A stretch of 64,000 nucleotides of DNA from Lysinibacillus sp. G4S2 (GCF_030348505.1 NZ_JAUCFJ010000002.1:2360001-2424000); one strand, 5' to 3'; numbered from the stretch's first letter, positions 45,441 through 55,570 are shown. Notes: generated by a model from the letters alone, not told the origin. Program-made: numbers and translations.

Positions 45441-46145
45441 ATGAAACAAATTATTGCATTAGGGGGAGGGGGCTTTTCTATGGAGCCTCATAATCCATTA
45501 TTAGATACATATATTTTGCAGCAGTCTAACAAAGTTAATCCTAAAATTTGCTTTGTTCCGACCGCAAGTGGGGACTCGGAAAACTATATTTCGAGGTTTT
45601 ATTCTTTTTTTGATTCACAAAAATGTATTCCGTCCCACTTATCTCTTTTTTCTCCGCCAACTCGAGATTTAGAAAGTTTTATTTTGGAAAAGGATATTAT
45701 TTATGTTGGTGGGGGAAATACTAAAAATCTTTTAGCTTTATGGAAAGAATGGTCGTTAGATCGCATTTTTAAGACAGCTTGGCATGAGGGAATCCTTTTA
45801 ACAGGCATTAGCGCTGGCTCAATTTGTTGGTTTGAAGAAGGAATAACAGATTCATATGGCGGAGGAGATTTAGAACCGATAAATTGTTTAGGGTTTCTTC
45901 CAGGAAGTAATTGTCCTCATTATGATGGAGAAATCAATCGAAAACCAGCTTATCATAATTTGGTCCAAACTAAAAAACTCTCATCTGGCCTTGCCGTTGA
46001 TGATGGAGTGGCAGTTCATTTTATCGATCAAGATGTTCATAAAATTGTTAGTTCAAAACCTGAAGGGAAAGCATATAGGGTTTCTGTTGATGAGGGGATC
46101 AATGAGCAAGAATTATTTGTAGAATATTTAGGACATATGTATTGA
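45441..46145 (+). CDS. Peptidase E-like (S51) protein
   Basis: A 234-residue cytoplasmic protein of the class-I glutamine-amidotransferase-like S51 family. Nucleophile S124 in GISAGSICWF, FVPTASGDSENY and YVGGGNTKNL are all present. The family includes aspartyl dipeptidase and cyanophycinase. ATG follows AAAGGGG. Followed by a strong terminator. Confidence 0.9.
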   Translation: MKQIIALGGGGFSMEPHNPLLDTYILQQSNKVNPKICFVPTASGDSENYISRFYSFFDSQKCIPSHLSLFSPPTRDLESFILEKDIIYVGGGNTKNLLALWKEWSLDRIFKTAWHEGILLTGISAGSICWFEEGITDSYGGGDLEPINCLGFLPGSNCPHYDGEINRKPAYHNLVQTKKLSSGLAVDDGVAVHFIDQDVHKIVSSKPEGKAYRVSVDEGINEQELFVEYLGHMY

Positions 46146-46159
46146 TTACAAATTAAAAG

Positions 46160-46216
46160 AAAAACCGCCCTTATGATACCGCTTCACTGTAGCAATTGTA
46201 AGTGTAAGGGCGGTTT
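46160..46216 (+). terminator. Intrinsic terminator
   Basis: AAAACCGCCCTTA pairs with TAAGGGCGGTTTT over a 30-base loop, then ATTTTA. Confidence 0.8.
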
Positions 46217-46367
46217 TATTTTACTATACTCCGATCAAAAAAATCTAATGATAACTCTACTTTCGTCGTGAGTTGCTCAATAATACTATAATCTTCAGGC
46301 GGAAATACTTTATCTAAAGTATTTTTCCGTATTCTAAGTAATTTTCAACTTTAAAAATGATAGTTGG

Positions 46368-49238
46368 TTAAAATTTTGTCACTATTTTTTTCAACATTCC
46401 ACTTGGGACGGTTTCACTATTTGAGAGACAATCTATTTCTCCAAAGACTAAAAAACTATCTTTTGCCCTTGAAATTGCTACATTCAATAAACTTTTACTA
46501 GCATCAATAAAATAACATCCATCACTCTTCCCGTATACAGTGGACATAATAATTATGTTTCTTTCTCCGCCCTGGAATGTATGAATAGTACCTACAGATA
46601 CTAGTGATTTTAATTCGTTCGGTAATTCCTTTTTAATCGCTGAAACTTGCATTTTAAAAGGTGTAATTATTCCTAAAATATTTCTAGGATCTGTTTTTGA
46701 ATACACTTCTTTTAATTGTTCAAAATTGTTAACTACCCAATTCGCTATTTCTTTTGCTTCTATTTCATTATATCTACTACCTGCACGTTTATTGGATTGA
46801 ACACTATTGATTTGGTAATGCCCAAAATGAGGGATAGACAGTTCATTTAATTTACATTTTTTATCTTGTATTCCTAATCCTCTTTTTGGCTCTAAATTGC
46901 CTTTATAAACTAACTTGTTGCAATAATCAATAATTTCATCATAACAGCGTCTATGCTCACTTAAAAACAGTCCTCGTTCGCCAAATTTCTCATAGTTACA
47001 ACTTTTACAAGCAACCTTCATCACACTAGACTCTGATGTATTTATTCCGCTTGTTGTCAAAATTTCAAATTCTTCTTTCTGGCTAATAACCCCAGCAGTT
47101 TTTGCTAAAGATAAATCGAGGTTTCTATGAATATTCCATACCGGTTCAATTTGATATATATCGCCTACTACAACAGCTCGTTTCGCTAATGAAAATGAAC
47201 ATGCAGCAATCTCAGGAGTGACTTGTCCAGCTTCATCTACAATTAATAAATCTATTTTATTATAGAGATATTTATGTTGTTTTTCCTCATAAGCACGAAG
47301 TAGCTTTGGTAATTGATAAAAAGTCATAACAAAACAAGGTGTGAGCATACTTAAGTTTTCATATACTAAATTCAGTACATTTTCGAAAGTCTTACCTTTT
47401 TGTTTGGCGCTAAGTCTTCTTGCTTTTAACCATCTGCATTCATAATAATGTACTGCTAGCCAAAATGATAAATATCTTAAAGAAGTATCCAAAAGACTAT
47501 TTAATTGATTAATATTTGTGACACTCGAAATGTCAATGTCCTTACTTTCAATAACATTTAAACAGATTAAACTATCAATAACTTCCTGTATATTTACCTT
47601 TATTTCTTTCACTTTTTTACTTAATTGTTCTTTATCTTGAATGTTTTTCCTTACATCCTTAATAATCGAACTATAGCTTGAAATAATATCGTCTATATCC
47701 ATTTGATCGTTTAGAAAATCTTCTTCAATGTTTATGAAGGTATTTATTCTATCCTGAATCTTTTGTTTAAAACTCGGCAAAAATTTTAACCAATGATAAT
47801 AAAAAGGAATTTTCTTATATTCCGCTTGCCATTCATTTACTCTTAACTTCAAATTTTCTAATTGAACTTTGCCATTTTCAATTTCATTATCGATGTCTGA
47901 AATAAACGTATTGATATTTTTTTCAATTTGACAAATATCGAAATATTCATTAAATAAATTCAAAAGAATACTAGTAGCATTATTAATTTGTTTTAGCCTG
48001 TTTGAAATTTGGTTTTCACAATTATTTAAAGAATGAATGGGTGTGTTAAAATAAGTAGCACACTCTTGCATAAATTTGTCTTTAGACTTCTGAACATTTT
48101 CGGCGTTTTCTACAGTTTCAAAGAAATGATCTCCCGAAGGATTTGTATGGTGAAATCCTTTTGTTGTTGCTTCGGTCACCTTACTAGACGAAGGAAAATA
48201 AACAGCTAAACTTTTTACACCCTCTACCCATCTATTTTCTAAATTAGAATGGGACCATTTTTTTTCTATTTTCCCAAAGGACTCAATAATATTCGTAACA
48301 GCTTGATTATTTGTCGAAGAAGCTACAATGAGTGGGGCTTTTTCTTTTTTTAAAGCCTTTTCTACATATAAATTTGCCACAAGTGTTTGTAAGAGTGTTG
48401 TCTTACCAGTACCAGGTGGACCATTCACTGCTAAGACTTCACCTTCTTCCATATTATTGAAATGAATGAGGCATTCTCTTTGAGAAGGGGAAAGTCCATA
48501 CTCTCCTCCCATCTGACCAATATGTTTTTGTGATTCATCCACAGAATTTTTGATCAAAGGTTTTAATTGGCTAAACTCTTTCTTGATAAAGTTTAAATAT
48601 AACTTGGAATGTTTATAATTACCTTTTATCAAATCATCATATAGCGCTAATATATTTCGAGTTGCATTTATAGTTTCGTCCTTGAAAATGTAAATGGTTT
48701 CTTCCAATTCAATATCATTTACTACTAAATCCAATAGAGTATGTCCAGTGATTTGCTCATACATACATTTACACAAATTAAAATAGGATTCCCAATCAGT
48801 ACATTTTTTAAATTCGTGCGAGTAAGTACTCATATAATCATCGAAAGTTTCTAAATTGCCAACAGCTACAGTTTCATCTATTAAAGGAAATAAATATTCC
48901 CTTGGTATCCAAGGTGTCTTCACTTCTGGAGGTAATAGTTTTCCTTGTGTGTTTATCAAAGCAGGAATGAAAAAAATTCCAGCTAATTCCTCAGTGTTGT
49001 TTTGGGTTTTTTCCTGACTTTTATAGATTGTTTTAATTGTCTTTGCAACAATTATTACTTCTTTAAAATCCTCCGAATGATTCTTATCTTTACTAAATAA
49101 ATATTGAAACGTTATTTCTGGAATCACACCTAGTTTAAAATCTTGAAATGAAACAGTGTTATATGTACTTCTTTTAAAATCTATTGATAACTTCGCCGCT
49201 ACACTATCTCTAAAATATTGGGTTATATGTAGATTCAT
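46368..49238 (-). CDS. Stand-alone SF1 (Upf1-like) helicase
   Basis: A 956-residue protein. Residues 1-240 are an uncharacterised N-terminal domain; Walker A GPPGTGKTT starts at 273; a long coiled-coil-like insert follows (about 390-570); Walker B LLIVDEAGQ, motif III VVVGDIYQIEPV, motif IV LSEHRRCYDE, motif V GTIHTFQGGERN and motif VI NVAISRAKD complete an SF1B helicase core. A CxxC (ACKSC) lies between. Related large helicases often serve in phage defence; here there is no accompanying gene, so a defence role is only an inference. Confidence 0.85.
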   Translation of the reverse strand: MNLHITQYFRDSVAAKLSIDFKRSTYNTVSFQDFKLGVIPEITFQYLFSKDKNHSEDFKEVIIVAKTIKTIYKSQEKTQNNTEELAGIFFIPALINTQGKLLPPEVKTPWIPREYLFPLIDETVAVGNLETFDDYMSTYSHEFKKCTDWESYFNLCKCMYEQITGHTLLDLVVNDIELEETIYIFKDETINATRNILALYDDLIKGNYKHSKLYLNFIKKEFSQLKPLIKNSVDESQKHIGQMGGEYGLSPSQRECLIHFNNMEEGEVLAVNGPPGTGKTTLLQTLVANLYVEKALKKEKAPLIVASSTNNQAVTNIIESFGKIEKKWSHSNLENRWVEGVKSLAVYFPSSSKVTEATTKGFHHTNPSGDHFFETVENAENVQKSKDKFMQECATYFNTPIHSLNNCENQISNRLKQINNATSILLNLFNEYFDICQIEKNINTFISDIDNEIENGKVQLENLKLRVNEWQAEYKKIPFYYHWLKFLPSFKQKIQDRINTFINIEEDFLNDQMDIDDIISSYSSIIKDVRKNIQDKEQLSKKVKEIKVNIQEVIDSLICLNVIESKDIDISSVTNINQLNSLLDTSLRYLSFWLAVHYYECRWLKARRLSAKQKGKTFENVLNLVYENLSMLTPCFVMTFYQLPKLLRAYEEKQHKYLYNKIDLLIVDEAGQVTPEIAACSFSLAKRAVVVGDIYQIEPVWNIHRNLDLSLAKTAGVISQKEEFEILTTSGINTSESSVMKVACKSCNYEKFGERGLFLSEHRRCYDEIIDYCNKLVYKGNLEPKRGLGIQDKKCKLNELSIPHFGHYQINSVQSNKRAGSRYNEIEAKEIANWVVNNFEQLKEVYSKTDPRNILGIITPFKMQVSAIKKELPNELKSLVSVGTIHTFQGGERNIIIMSTVYGKSDGCYFIDASKSLLNVAISRAKDSFLVFGEIDCLSNSETVPSGMLKKIVTKF

Positions 49239-49543
49239 AATTACATCCTTTCATTTTAATGGAATATTAAAGTTATAGAATACTAATAAATAACATAGTT
49301 GGCAAGTTAATGTTAGTGGGTGATTTAAGTTGTTTAACATCAAATGTTGGGGTAGGCACAAAGTGAAACTTCTACAAAAGTTCCAGCCACTGATCTGTTT
49401 GTTGCCATAAACACTGTAGAATCTTTGCTAGTTTTTTTCAGCAGGAACGGCAGGGCATTCACCGCCTTTCATAAAAAAACACGTAATCCCTAACATTTTG
49501 TAATTATGTTACAAAGATAGGGGTTACGTGTTTTACATTGCAA
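49239..49543. other. Intergenic region between helicase and siderophore ATPase
   Basis: Holds the helicase promoter side, a less A+T-rich remnant (CAGGAACGGCAGGGCATTCA) of unknown origin, and the terminator at 49485-49535. No gene. Confidence 0.5.
49485..49535 (-). terminator. Intrinsic terminator of siderophore uptake operon
   Basis: AAACACGTAA-TCCCTA pairs with TAGGGG-TTACGTGTTT, flanked by A- and T-runs. Serves the minus-strand ATPase gene. Confidence 0.8.
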
Positions 49544-50350
49544 TTATTCAGATAAAGAAATTTTCCGTCCTTTACCAAAAGGAATACATAATGGAGTGCC
49601 AAAAATAGGGTCAGTCACCATTTGACAATCTAAATCAAAGACTTGTTTTACTAACGTAGTCGTCATGATTTCTTCAGGCCTTCCTTCTTGAAAGACGCCG
49701 CGATCTCGAACGGTAATAATATGATCAGCGTACCGACAGGCCAAATTTATATCGTGTAGGACCATAACAATTGTACGTTTTTGCTGTTGATTTAATTCAA
49801 ATAGTAAATCTAAAACTTCTATTTGATGTGTTAGATCTAAGTAAGTAGTGGGTTCATCTAAAAGAATAATATCGGTATCCTGTGCAAGTGTCATCGCAAT
49901 CCAGGCACGTTGACGTTGACCACCTGAAAGCTCATCGACCGGTTTATCCTGCAAATGATCAACGCCCGTTGCTTGTAAGGCGTTGATCACTACCTCTTCA
50001 TCTTTCTCTGTCCATTGTTTGCGCCAGCTTTGATGAGGGTAACGACCTTGTTTAACAAGTTGTAATACGGTTAATCCCTCTGGTGCTACTGGTGATTGGG
50101 GAAGAATAGAAAGTTTTTTTGCTACTTGTTTAGTCGATAATTTAAAAATATCTTGTCCATCTAATAATACAGAGCCGTTTTTAGGCTTTAATAACCGAGC
50201 AATTGAGCGTAAAAGTGTAGATTTTCCACAACCGTTGGCGCCAATTAGCACTGTAATTTCATTCATCGGAATAGATAAATTTAGATTTTCAATAATATTG
50301 GAATCACCGTAATTTAGTGTAAGTGATTGAGTTTCTAAAGTTATAGTCAT
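49544..50350 (-). CDS. Siderophore ABC transporter ATPase (FecE/YusV-like)
   Basis: A 268-residue ATPase energising ferric-siderophore import. Walker [10 protein letters not shown] (37-45), Q loop [11 protein letters not shown], signature [10 protein letters not shown], Walker [14 protein letters not shown] and the switch VLHDINLA are intact. It is 14 bp downstream of the second permease gene, the third gene of the minus-strand operon. Iron regulation through the Fur box at 52512 is likely. Confidence 0.93.
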   Translation of the reverse strand: MTITLETQSLTLNYGDSNIIENLNLSIPMNEITVLIGANGCGKSTLLRSIARLLKPKNGSVLLDGQDIFKLSTKQVAKKLSILPQSPVAPEGLTVLQLVKQGRYPHQSWRKQWTEKDEEVVINALQATGVDHLQDKPVDELSGGQRQRAWIAMTLAQDTDIILLDEPTTYLDLTHQIEVLDLLFELNQQQKRTIVMVLHDINLACRYADHIITVRDRGVFQEGRPEEIMTTTLVKQVFDLDCQMVTDPIFGTPLCIPFGKGRKISLSE

Positions 50351-50364
50351 AAAATTTGACTCCT

Positions 50365-51420
50365 TTATTTTCTAGGGTTTCTAAATAATAAATAGATGAA
50401 ATAGGGGGCACCAATGGCGGCCGTAAAGACACCCGCTGGTACTTCTAAAGGACTAAATGCAGTTCGTCCGATAATATCTGCAACCATTACTAGTAAAGCG
50501 CCAATTGCGGCAGATGTAGGGATTAACACACCGAATGACGGCCCTACGATGCGTCTTGCAATATGTGGTGCCATTAAGCCGACAAAACCGATCGCGCCTG
50601 CAAATGCAATAGCACTGGCAACTAGACTTGAGCTCAAAAGTAATAGGAAGAGACGTGTTTTTTGTACAGATTGACCTAAACTAGTAGCCGTATCATCACC
50701 CAATTCTTGAACATTTAACTGTCGAGTAATAAAAAATGTTATAAGTAGGAGGACTAGTATCAATGGAACTACTATTTGAATTTGATTCCAATCTGCACTT
50801 TTAACACTCCCTGTGATCCACTTATTTGCTTCGCTTGCTTGATAGATAGGGCCAATAATCATCAACATCGTCGTAATGGCTTGCATAAATGCAGAGACGC
50901 CGATACCGATTAACACAAGACGAGTTGGTGTTACACCATCTTTCCAAGCAAATACGTAAACAATAATTCCAACGAAGGTTGCTCCAATAAAACCTGCAAG
51001 AGGTAACCATTCAATACTAACTGTTAAAGAATGATTGGAATCACTAAATATAGCTAAAAAACCAACGACCGCAGCTCCGCCACCTGCGGAAATACCAATA
51101 ATATCAGGGGAGGCTAGTGGGTTTTTTATAATTCCTTGTAATATAGCACCCGCCACGGCTAAAGCCATTCCAGCAAAAGCTGCAAGAAAAATTCTAGGCA
51201 TTCTGAAATCAACAATAATTAATTGATCAAACTCAGAGCCTTTGCCGAACAAAGTTTGGATCACCGTCAAAGGATTTATAAACGACTCACCAAATGAGGC
51301 ACTAAAGAAAAAGACGGCAAGTGTAATGATGCCAATAAAAGTCAGTTTTTTAGAAGCTTTGACATCAAGCAAAAATGATATTTTATTTTGTAGTAAACGT
51401 ACTGTTTTTAACTGTTTCAT
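50365..51420 (-). CDS. FecCD-type siderophore permease, second
   Basis: A 351-residue, roughly 9-10-helix permease. Typical FecCD segments include [40 protein letters not shown], and [20 protein letters not shown]. The ATG at 51420 overlaps the previous gene's stop by one base (TAATG), so translation is coupled. An upstream open extension reads the other permease in a wrong frame and is ignored. Resembles YfhA/FhuG-type subunits. Confidence 0.92.
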   Translation of the reverse strand: MKQLKTVRLLQNKISFLLDVKASKKLTFIGIITLAVFFFSASFGESFINPLTVIQTLFGKGSEFDQLIIVDFRMPRIFLAAFAGMALAVAGAILQGIIKNPLASPDIIGISAGGGAAVVGFLAIFSDSNHSLTVSIEWLPLAGFIGATFVGIIVYVFAWKDGVTPTRLVLIGIGVSAFMQAITTMLMIIGPIYQASEANKWITGSVKSADWNQIQIVVPLILVLLLITFFITRQLNVQELGDDTATSLGQSVQKTRLFLLLLSSSLVASAIAFAGAIGFVGLMAPHIARRIVGPSFGVLIPTSAAIGALLVMVADIIGRTAFSPLEVPAGVFTAAIGAPYFIYLLFRNPRK

Positions 51421-52421
51421 TATTTTTTTCCACCTTTTCGCGCAAGGTAAATAAAGAATGGCGTACCAATCATCGCTGTCATTACTCCTACTGGTACTTC
51501 TTGAGGCATAATGATATAGCGTGCTGCCACATCGGCTATTAGTAAAAGAATGCCACCTAATAGTGCAGCCATTGGAATGAGCCAACGATGATCTGTGCCA
51601 ACAAACTTTCGCGCAAAATGGGGTACGACAATTCCAACAAATCCTATTGGACCAGCTATCGCAACTGAACCACCTGCTAATAATATGACAATAATACCTA
51701 CTATAAACTTCATCCATCCTATTGGTAATCCTAGGCCTTTCGCTACATCGTCCCCAAGAGCAAGAATATTCATTTTAGAAGAGATGAATAGAGCGCCAAT
51801 CCATCCAATTACTAAATAAGGTAATACAGATAATAGAATTTCAAGCTTTCTCCCTTGTACGGAACCAGCTAACCAAAACAGTACTTGATCGAGTGCTGCT
51901 TCGTTTGTTGCAAGTAATCCTTGCGTAAAGGAAGCAAATAATGCACTAATAGCGGAACCTGCTAACGTTATTTTGACTGGTGTTATTGCGTCTCGTCCAG
52001 CCGAGCTAATACCATAAACAGATAGAGCAGCTATTGTGGCACCTAAAAATGCAATCCATGCAAAGGCTTGCAAACTTGAAACATGGAAGAAAATCATAGA
52101 AAAAACGACCGCGAAGCCTGCTCCTGCATTGATTCCTAATATTCCAGGTGATGCTAAAGGATTCTTTGTTAACGTTTGCATAAGCACGCCTGTAATAGCT
52201 AAGGAAGCACCCACACATGTAGCGATGAGTGCTCTTGGAATACGAACATTTTGAATAATAATATGCTCGTTAGAATTATTAAACTGTGTAAAAGATTCAA
52301 TAGTCGTTTGAATGGACGTATTTGCATAGCCGTATACAATACTGATGCCCATACAAAGGAGTAGGAGTAATGTTCCTACTAATAGTGCTAGTGTTTTTGA
52401 AAAATTATTTTTTAAAATCAT
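51420..52421 (-). CDS. FecCD-type siderophore permease, first
   Basis: A 333-residue permease pairing with the next gene to form the membrane channel. Typical segments: NVRIPRALIATCVGASLAIT, NPLASPGILGINAGAGFAVV, GPIGFVGIVVPHFARKFVGT. First gene of the minus-strand operon, about 90 bp from the Fur box and divergent from the binding-protein gene. Resembles YfiZ/FhuB-type subunits. Confidence 0.93.
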   Translation of the reverse strand: MILKNNFSKTLALLVGTLLLLLCMGISIVYGYANTSIQTTIESFTQFNNSNEHIIIQNVRIPRALIATCVGASLAITGVLMQTLTKNPLASPGILGINAGAGFAVVFSMIFFHVSSLQAFAWIAFLGATIAALSVYGISSAGRDAITPVKITLAGSAISALFASFTQGLLATNEAALDQVLFWLAGSVQGRKLEILLSVLPYLVIGWIGALFISSKMNILALGDDVAKGLGLPIGWMKFIVGIIVILLAGGSVAIAGPIGFVGIVVPHFARKFVGTDHRWLIPMAALLGGILLLIADVAARYIIMPQEVPVGVMTAMIGTPFFIYLARKGGKK

Positions 52422-52511
52422 CTACATTCATACTCTTTCTTTCTATATTTGTAAAAAACTATTGACGGTGATAGATTTTTACAATATGATTAATTTCGTT
52501 CTCAATCAGAT

Positions 52512-52530
52512 GAAAATGATTCTCATTATC
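52512..52530. promoter_or_regulatory. Fur box in divergent promoter region
   Basis: GAAAATGATTCTCATTATC matches the 19-bp Fur consensus at 16 positions by eye. It lies between the first permease (minus) and the binding-protein gene (plus), so one site can control both under iron limitation. Confidence 0.8.
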
Positions 52531-52567
52531 ATCGATTATTTTATCATATACATAGGAGGAAGAAAAG

Positions 52568-53551
52568 ATGCAAAAGAAATTTCATAAGCTACTAGCTTTG
52601 CTTGCTGTTGTCGCTGTATTTTTGTTAGCTGCATGTGGCAATAACAAGGAAAACACTAAAAAAGAAGAAAGTTCAACTAAGAGCACTGCTTACAGTGTAG
52701 AACACGCGATGGGGACAACTGAAATAAAAGACACGCCAAAACGTGTTGTTGTTTTAACAAATGAAGGAACAGAAGCACTTTTAGCTTTAGGTATTAAGCC
52801 GGTAGGGGCTACACAAGCATTTTCAGGTAACCCTTGGTATGATCATTTAAAAGATCAGATGGAAGGCGTAGAAGTTGTCGGTTATGAAATGGAAATTAAC
52901 ATTGAAAAAATCGCTTCTTTAAAACCAGATTTGATCATTGGAAATAAAATAAGACAAGAAAAAGACTATGAAAAATTAAGCAAAATTGCGCCGACAGTTT
53001 TCGCAGAAACATTACGTGGTGACTGGCAAGAAAACTTTAAGCTTTATGCAAAAGCGGTAAATCAAGAAGCTAAAGGCGAGGAAGTTTTAAAAGCATACGA
53101 AGATAAAGTTCTAGCTCTAAAAGAAAAGCTTGGTGATAAAACGAACCAAGAGGTTTCATTCGTACGCTTTATGGCTGATAAATCTCGAATCTACTATACA
53201 GATTCATTCTCAGGCGTTATTTTTGATTCTTTAGGATTCAAACGTGTACCAGAGCAAGCAGAACTATTTAAAGATAACGCGAAATTAGGAAACTTAGCTG
53301 TTGAGGTAGGTAAAGAAGTAATTCCTAAAATGGACGGAGATGTTCTTTTCTACTTCACTTACATGCCAACAAAAGATGAAACAGGATTAGCTACTGAAAA
53401 AGAATGGACAGAAGATCCACTTTGGAAAAACTTAAGTGCTGTACAAAAAGGCAATGTCCATAAAGTTGACGATGTCATTTGGAACACAGCAGGCGGTATT
53501 CTTGCAGCAAATATTATGCTTGACCAAATTGAAGAAATTTTTGCTAAATAA
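52568..53551 (+). CDS. Siderophore-binding lipoprotein (YfiY/FhuD-like)
   Basis: A 327-residue lipoprotein with signal peptide and lipobox (LLAACG), then a type III binding-protein fold: TPKRVVVLTNEGTEALLALG and LKPDLIIGNKIRQEKDYEKL. Delivers ferric siderophore to the FecCD permease encoded divergently. Similar to B. subtilis YfiY (schizokinen/arthrobactin uptake), but the siderophore is not provable here. ATG follows AGGAGGAAGA. Confidence 0.93.
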   Translation: MQKKFHKLLALLAVVAVFLLAACGNNKENTKKEESSTKSTAYSVEHAMGTTEIKDTPKRVVVLTNEGTEALLALGIKPVGATQAFSGNPWYDHLKDQMEGVEVVGYEMEINIEKIASLKPDLIIGNKIRQEKDYEKLSKIAPTVFAETLRGDWQENFKLYAKAVNQEAKGEEVLKAYEDKVLALKEKLGDKTNQEVSFVRFMADKSRIYYTDSFSGVIFDSLGFKRVPEQAELFKDNAKLGNLAVEVGKEVIPKMDGDVLFYFTYMPTKDETGLATEKEWTEDPLWKNLSAVQKGNVHKVDDVIWNTAGGILAANIMLDQIEEIFAK

Positions 53552-53565
53552 CAAATCAAATTCAC

Positions 53566-53613
53566 AAAACGCTATACTTCCATCAACAAAGGATGAATGT
53601 ATAGCGTTTTTTT
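53566..53613 (+). terminator. Intrinsic terminator
   Basis: AAACGCTATAC pairs with GTATAGCGTTT, then TTTTT. After the binding-protein gene. Confidence 0.85.
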
Positions 53614-53741
53614 ATGCGCTAAACGTAATTAAATTCCATAAAGGGCTAAATTCTCTGTTACTCACATTACCCAAGAAAAATTTGACTTCAATTTGAAACA
53701 AAATATGGGAGTTAGCGTAAAATAAGTAGGGGGTGTGGAGT

Positions 53742-54032
53742 TTGAGGTATTTATTAATTGGTGTTTTCTTATCACTATGTGCTGTCTTAATATCCATGAT
53801 TTTTTGGGGAATGGAAAAAGTCTATTTAGTTACGGGGACGATCGGTTGTATCTTCATTGGCATAGCAATGATTCTTTCAGGTTCCATGGTAAGTGGGGAT
53901 AGGATGAGGGCAAACCTCGCAACCGAATCAACTGAAAATAGGGATGAGCGCAATAAAATTACTACGAATTCCTTACTAATTGCTTTACCTAATATTATTG
54001 TAGCAATTTTATTTTACTATTTAAGTAAATAG
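53742..54032 (+). CDS. DUF5316 small membrane protein
   Basis: A 96-residue protein with three hydrophobic helices (RYLLIGVFLSLCAVLISMIF, VTGTIGCIFIGIAMILSG, TNSLLIALPNIIVAILFYYL) and a polar loop SGDRMRANLATESTENRDER, matching DUF5316. TTG at 53742 is six bases after AGGGGGTG; a GTG at 53733 is also in frame. Function unknown. Confidence 0.75.
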   Translation: MRYLLIGVFLSLCAVLISMIFWGMEKVYLVTGTIGCIFIGIAMILSGSMVSGDRMRANLATESTENRDERNKITTNSLLIALPNIIVAILFYYLSK

Positions 54033-54056
54033 GAAACGTTGAATTGTATCTAAAAT

Positions 54057-54090
54057 AAAAGGTCACTCGGACAAAAGTGACCTTTTTGTA
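54057..54090 (+). terminator. Intrinsic terminator
   Basis: AAAAGGTCACT and AGTGACCTTTTT around 10 bases. After the DUF5316 gene. Confidence 0.8.
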
Positions 54091-54264
54091 TGAACTGAAG
54101 TGTGTAAGGCTGGTGCATGATCCTGCTATTACTATGATATGTTATTTAGCAACAGCGATTTTGGAAATGATTATTTGTGACAATGATAAATAGCATTAAC
54201 TTCTTCGTTAAAAATCTGAATCGAAAGCTTATTCAATTCTAAAAAAATTAAAAAAATTTAGCTA

Positions 54265-54408
54265 TTAATACAAGAATGTTGCGCCGACAATAATTAAAAG
54301 AATGAAGAGAACAACAATTAATACGAATGATGAACCACCGCCATAGCTACCGCCACCGCCATAGCAACTGTTGTAGTTACCAACATTTCCACCTTGCCAG
54401 TATCCCAT
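54265..54408 (-). CDS. YjcZ-type sporulation protein
   Basis: A 47-residue protein with a Gly/Tyr-rich start (MGYWQGGNVGNYNSCYGGGG) and a hydrophobic C-terminal helix (SSFVLIVVLFILLIIVGATF then LY). This is the typical YjcZ/YqfX-like small coat-associated protein of spore-forming Bacilli. Strong AGGAGGGG site upstream. Evidence that the organism sporulates. Confidence 0.9.
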   Translation of the reverse strand: MGYWQGGNVGNYNSCYGGGGSYGGGSSFVLIVVLFILLIIVGATFLY

Positions 54409-54507
54409 AAAGCACCCCTCCTTTCTACTATCTATAATATGTATAGATATAAGAAGGAAGGGTGGTAATCATCTAAGTTATGAAAATTGTATTCAAGTTA
54501 TAAATTA

Positions 54508-54640
54508 AAAAGGGTCACTCACAAAAAGTGACCCCTAGTAACGAGTATTGGAGTGCAAAGCTAAATTAGCTTTACACTACTATTATTATGATGAATTGCT
54601 TTTTTTCTATAGTGAATTGCCTGTAATAAAAATTTAATTG
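54508..54640. repeat. Repeated hairpin module, copy A
   Basis: AGGGTCACT/AGTGACCCCT hairpin followed about 20 bases later by the palindrome AAAGCTAAATTAGCTTT, the shared tail ACACTACTATTATTATGAT and, further on, TATAGTGAATTGCCTGT. The same order recurs at 57039-57160. Confidence 0.65.
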
Positions 54641-54675
54641 GAAAAGACTCCAGATTAGTTTTTTCTAAAAGATCA

Positions 54676-54733
54676 GGCTCATCACCATAACGTGTGGTTG
54701 ATTTCCGTTCTGACTGGGGGAGTCCGATGAGCC
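54676..54733. mobile_element. MITE-like element, GGCTC family, short relic
   Basis: Starts GGCTCATCACCATAACGTG and stops near GTCCGATGAGCC, a strongly deleted copy of the family. Confidence 0.6.
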
Positions 54734-54835
54734 GCTTGGGCCATTTCAAACCAAACTTTTTAGAATAATAAAATTGAAACTATTACAATTCTCAATCGTA
54801 TAAATTAGAGACGGGTTCAAGGAGGTGTTGGTGCT

Positions 54836-55120
54836 ATGCCATTTATTGGGTGGGCTATTCTAACTTTTTCAATTGTATGTTTCTTACCTTTCTTTATCTG
54901 GCTTTCTGCTAGTTATCTAGGTAACGAAGATCGCTCAAAAAGAAAAAATAACTATTGGGTATTTTTAGCAACACTTGGATTATTAAATTCCATGAATCTT
55001 TTCTTATTTAAGATTCAAGATACATATTTTTTAGCAATAACAATCTCAAGCATTTTGTTATTTAGCTTATATATGTTTTTAAATGTACGAAAAGATAAAA
55101 GAAAAGTATCATTTAGATAG
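54836..55120 (+). CDS. Small membrane protein
   Basis: A 94-residue protein with three hydrophobic segments and charged loops (SYLGNEDRSKRKNNYW, RKDKRKVSFR). ATG follows AAGGAGGTG. Family not recognised. Confidence 0.7.
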   Translation: MPFIGWAILTFSIVCFLPFFIWLSASYLGNEDRSKRKNNYWVFLATLGLLNSMNLFLFKIQDTYFLAITISSILLFSLYMFLNVRKDKRKVSFR

Positions 55121-55162
55121 TCTTTCAGGACAGCTTCGCATATGGTACATTGAATGAAGCAA

Positions 55163-55219
55163 AGTTCCCCAAAAAAGTAGACATTGTAATATACATGTCT
55201 ACTTTTTGGGGTATTTTTT
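55163..55219 (+). terminator. Intrinsic terminator
   Basis: CCCCAAAAAAGTAGACAT pairs with ATGTCTACTTTTTGGGG, then TATTTTTTG. Very long stem. Confidence 0.9.
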
Positions 55220-55297
55220 GCCTTTAAAAATTTGAAATGTACTTAGCAGACTTAATAGCACACTACAGCAAAACTCTTTTTAAAGAAAAAAATGCAG

Positions 55298-55334
55298 TGA
55301 AAAAGCCGATTAGAATATTCCAATCAGCTTCTGT
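55298..55334 (-). terminator. Intrinsic terminator
   Basis: On the minus strand AAGCTGATT pairs with AATCGGCTT and is followed by TTTTCACTGCATTTTTT. Ends the 62-residue membrane gene. Confidence 0.75.
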
Positions 55335-55512
55335 TATTAAATTTTTTCTCTGTTTCAATACCCGCATTGAAAACAGACAATACCATAATAAAGAAAAATA
55401 GGATTTGAATGAACCTGTCTGCTGTCCAATATCCTAAATAATTCATGAAAACAAGGATGACAAATAAAATAGCAGAAATAATGGGAGAACAAAGGCGTAA
55501 TTTATGGAGCAT
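55324..55512 (-). CDS. Small membrane protein
   Basis: A 62-residue protein with two hydrophobic helices (IISAILFVILVFMNYLGYW, FIQILFFFIMVLSVFNAG). ATG preceded by AAAGGAGG with good spacing. The stop lies within the terminator stem. Function unknown. Confidence 0.7.
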   Translation of the reverse strand: MLHKLRLCSPIISAILFVILVFMNYLGYWTADRFIQILFFFIMVLSVFNAGIETEKKFNNRS

Positions 55513-55570
55513 TTAAATCCTCCTTTTTTTGTTAATCAATCTAAGCTTAACATAAAAAAGGATATAAAAA

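Noticed and set aside
51421-51717. 100-residue extension before the second siderophore permease
   Set aside because: It is the neighbouring permease read in a wrong frame; composition is not protein-like.
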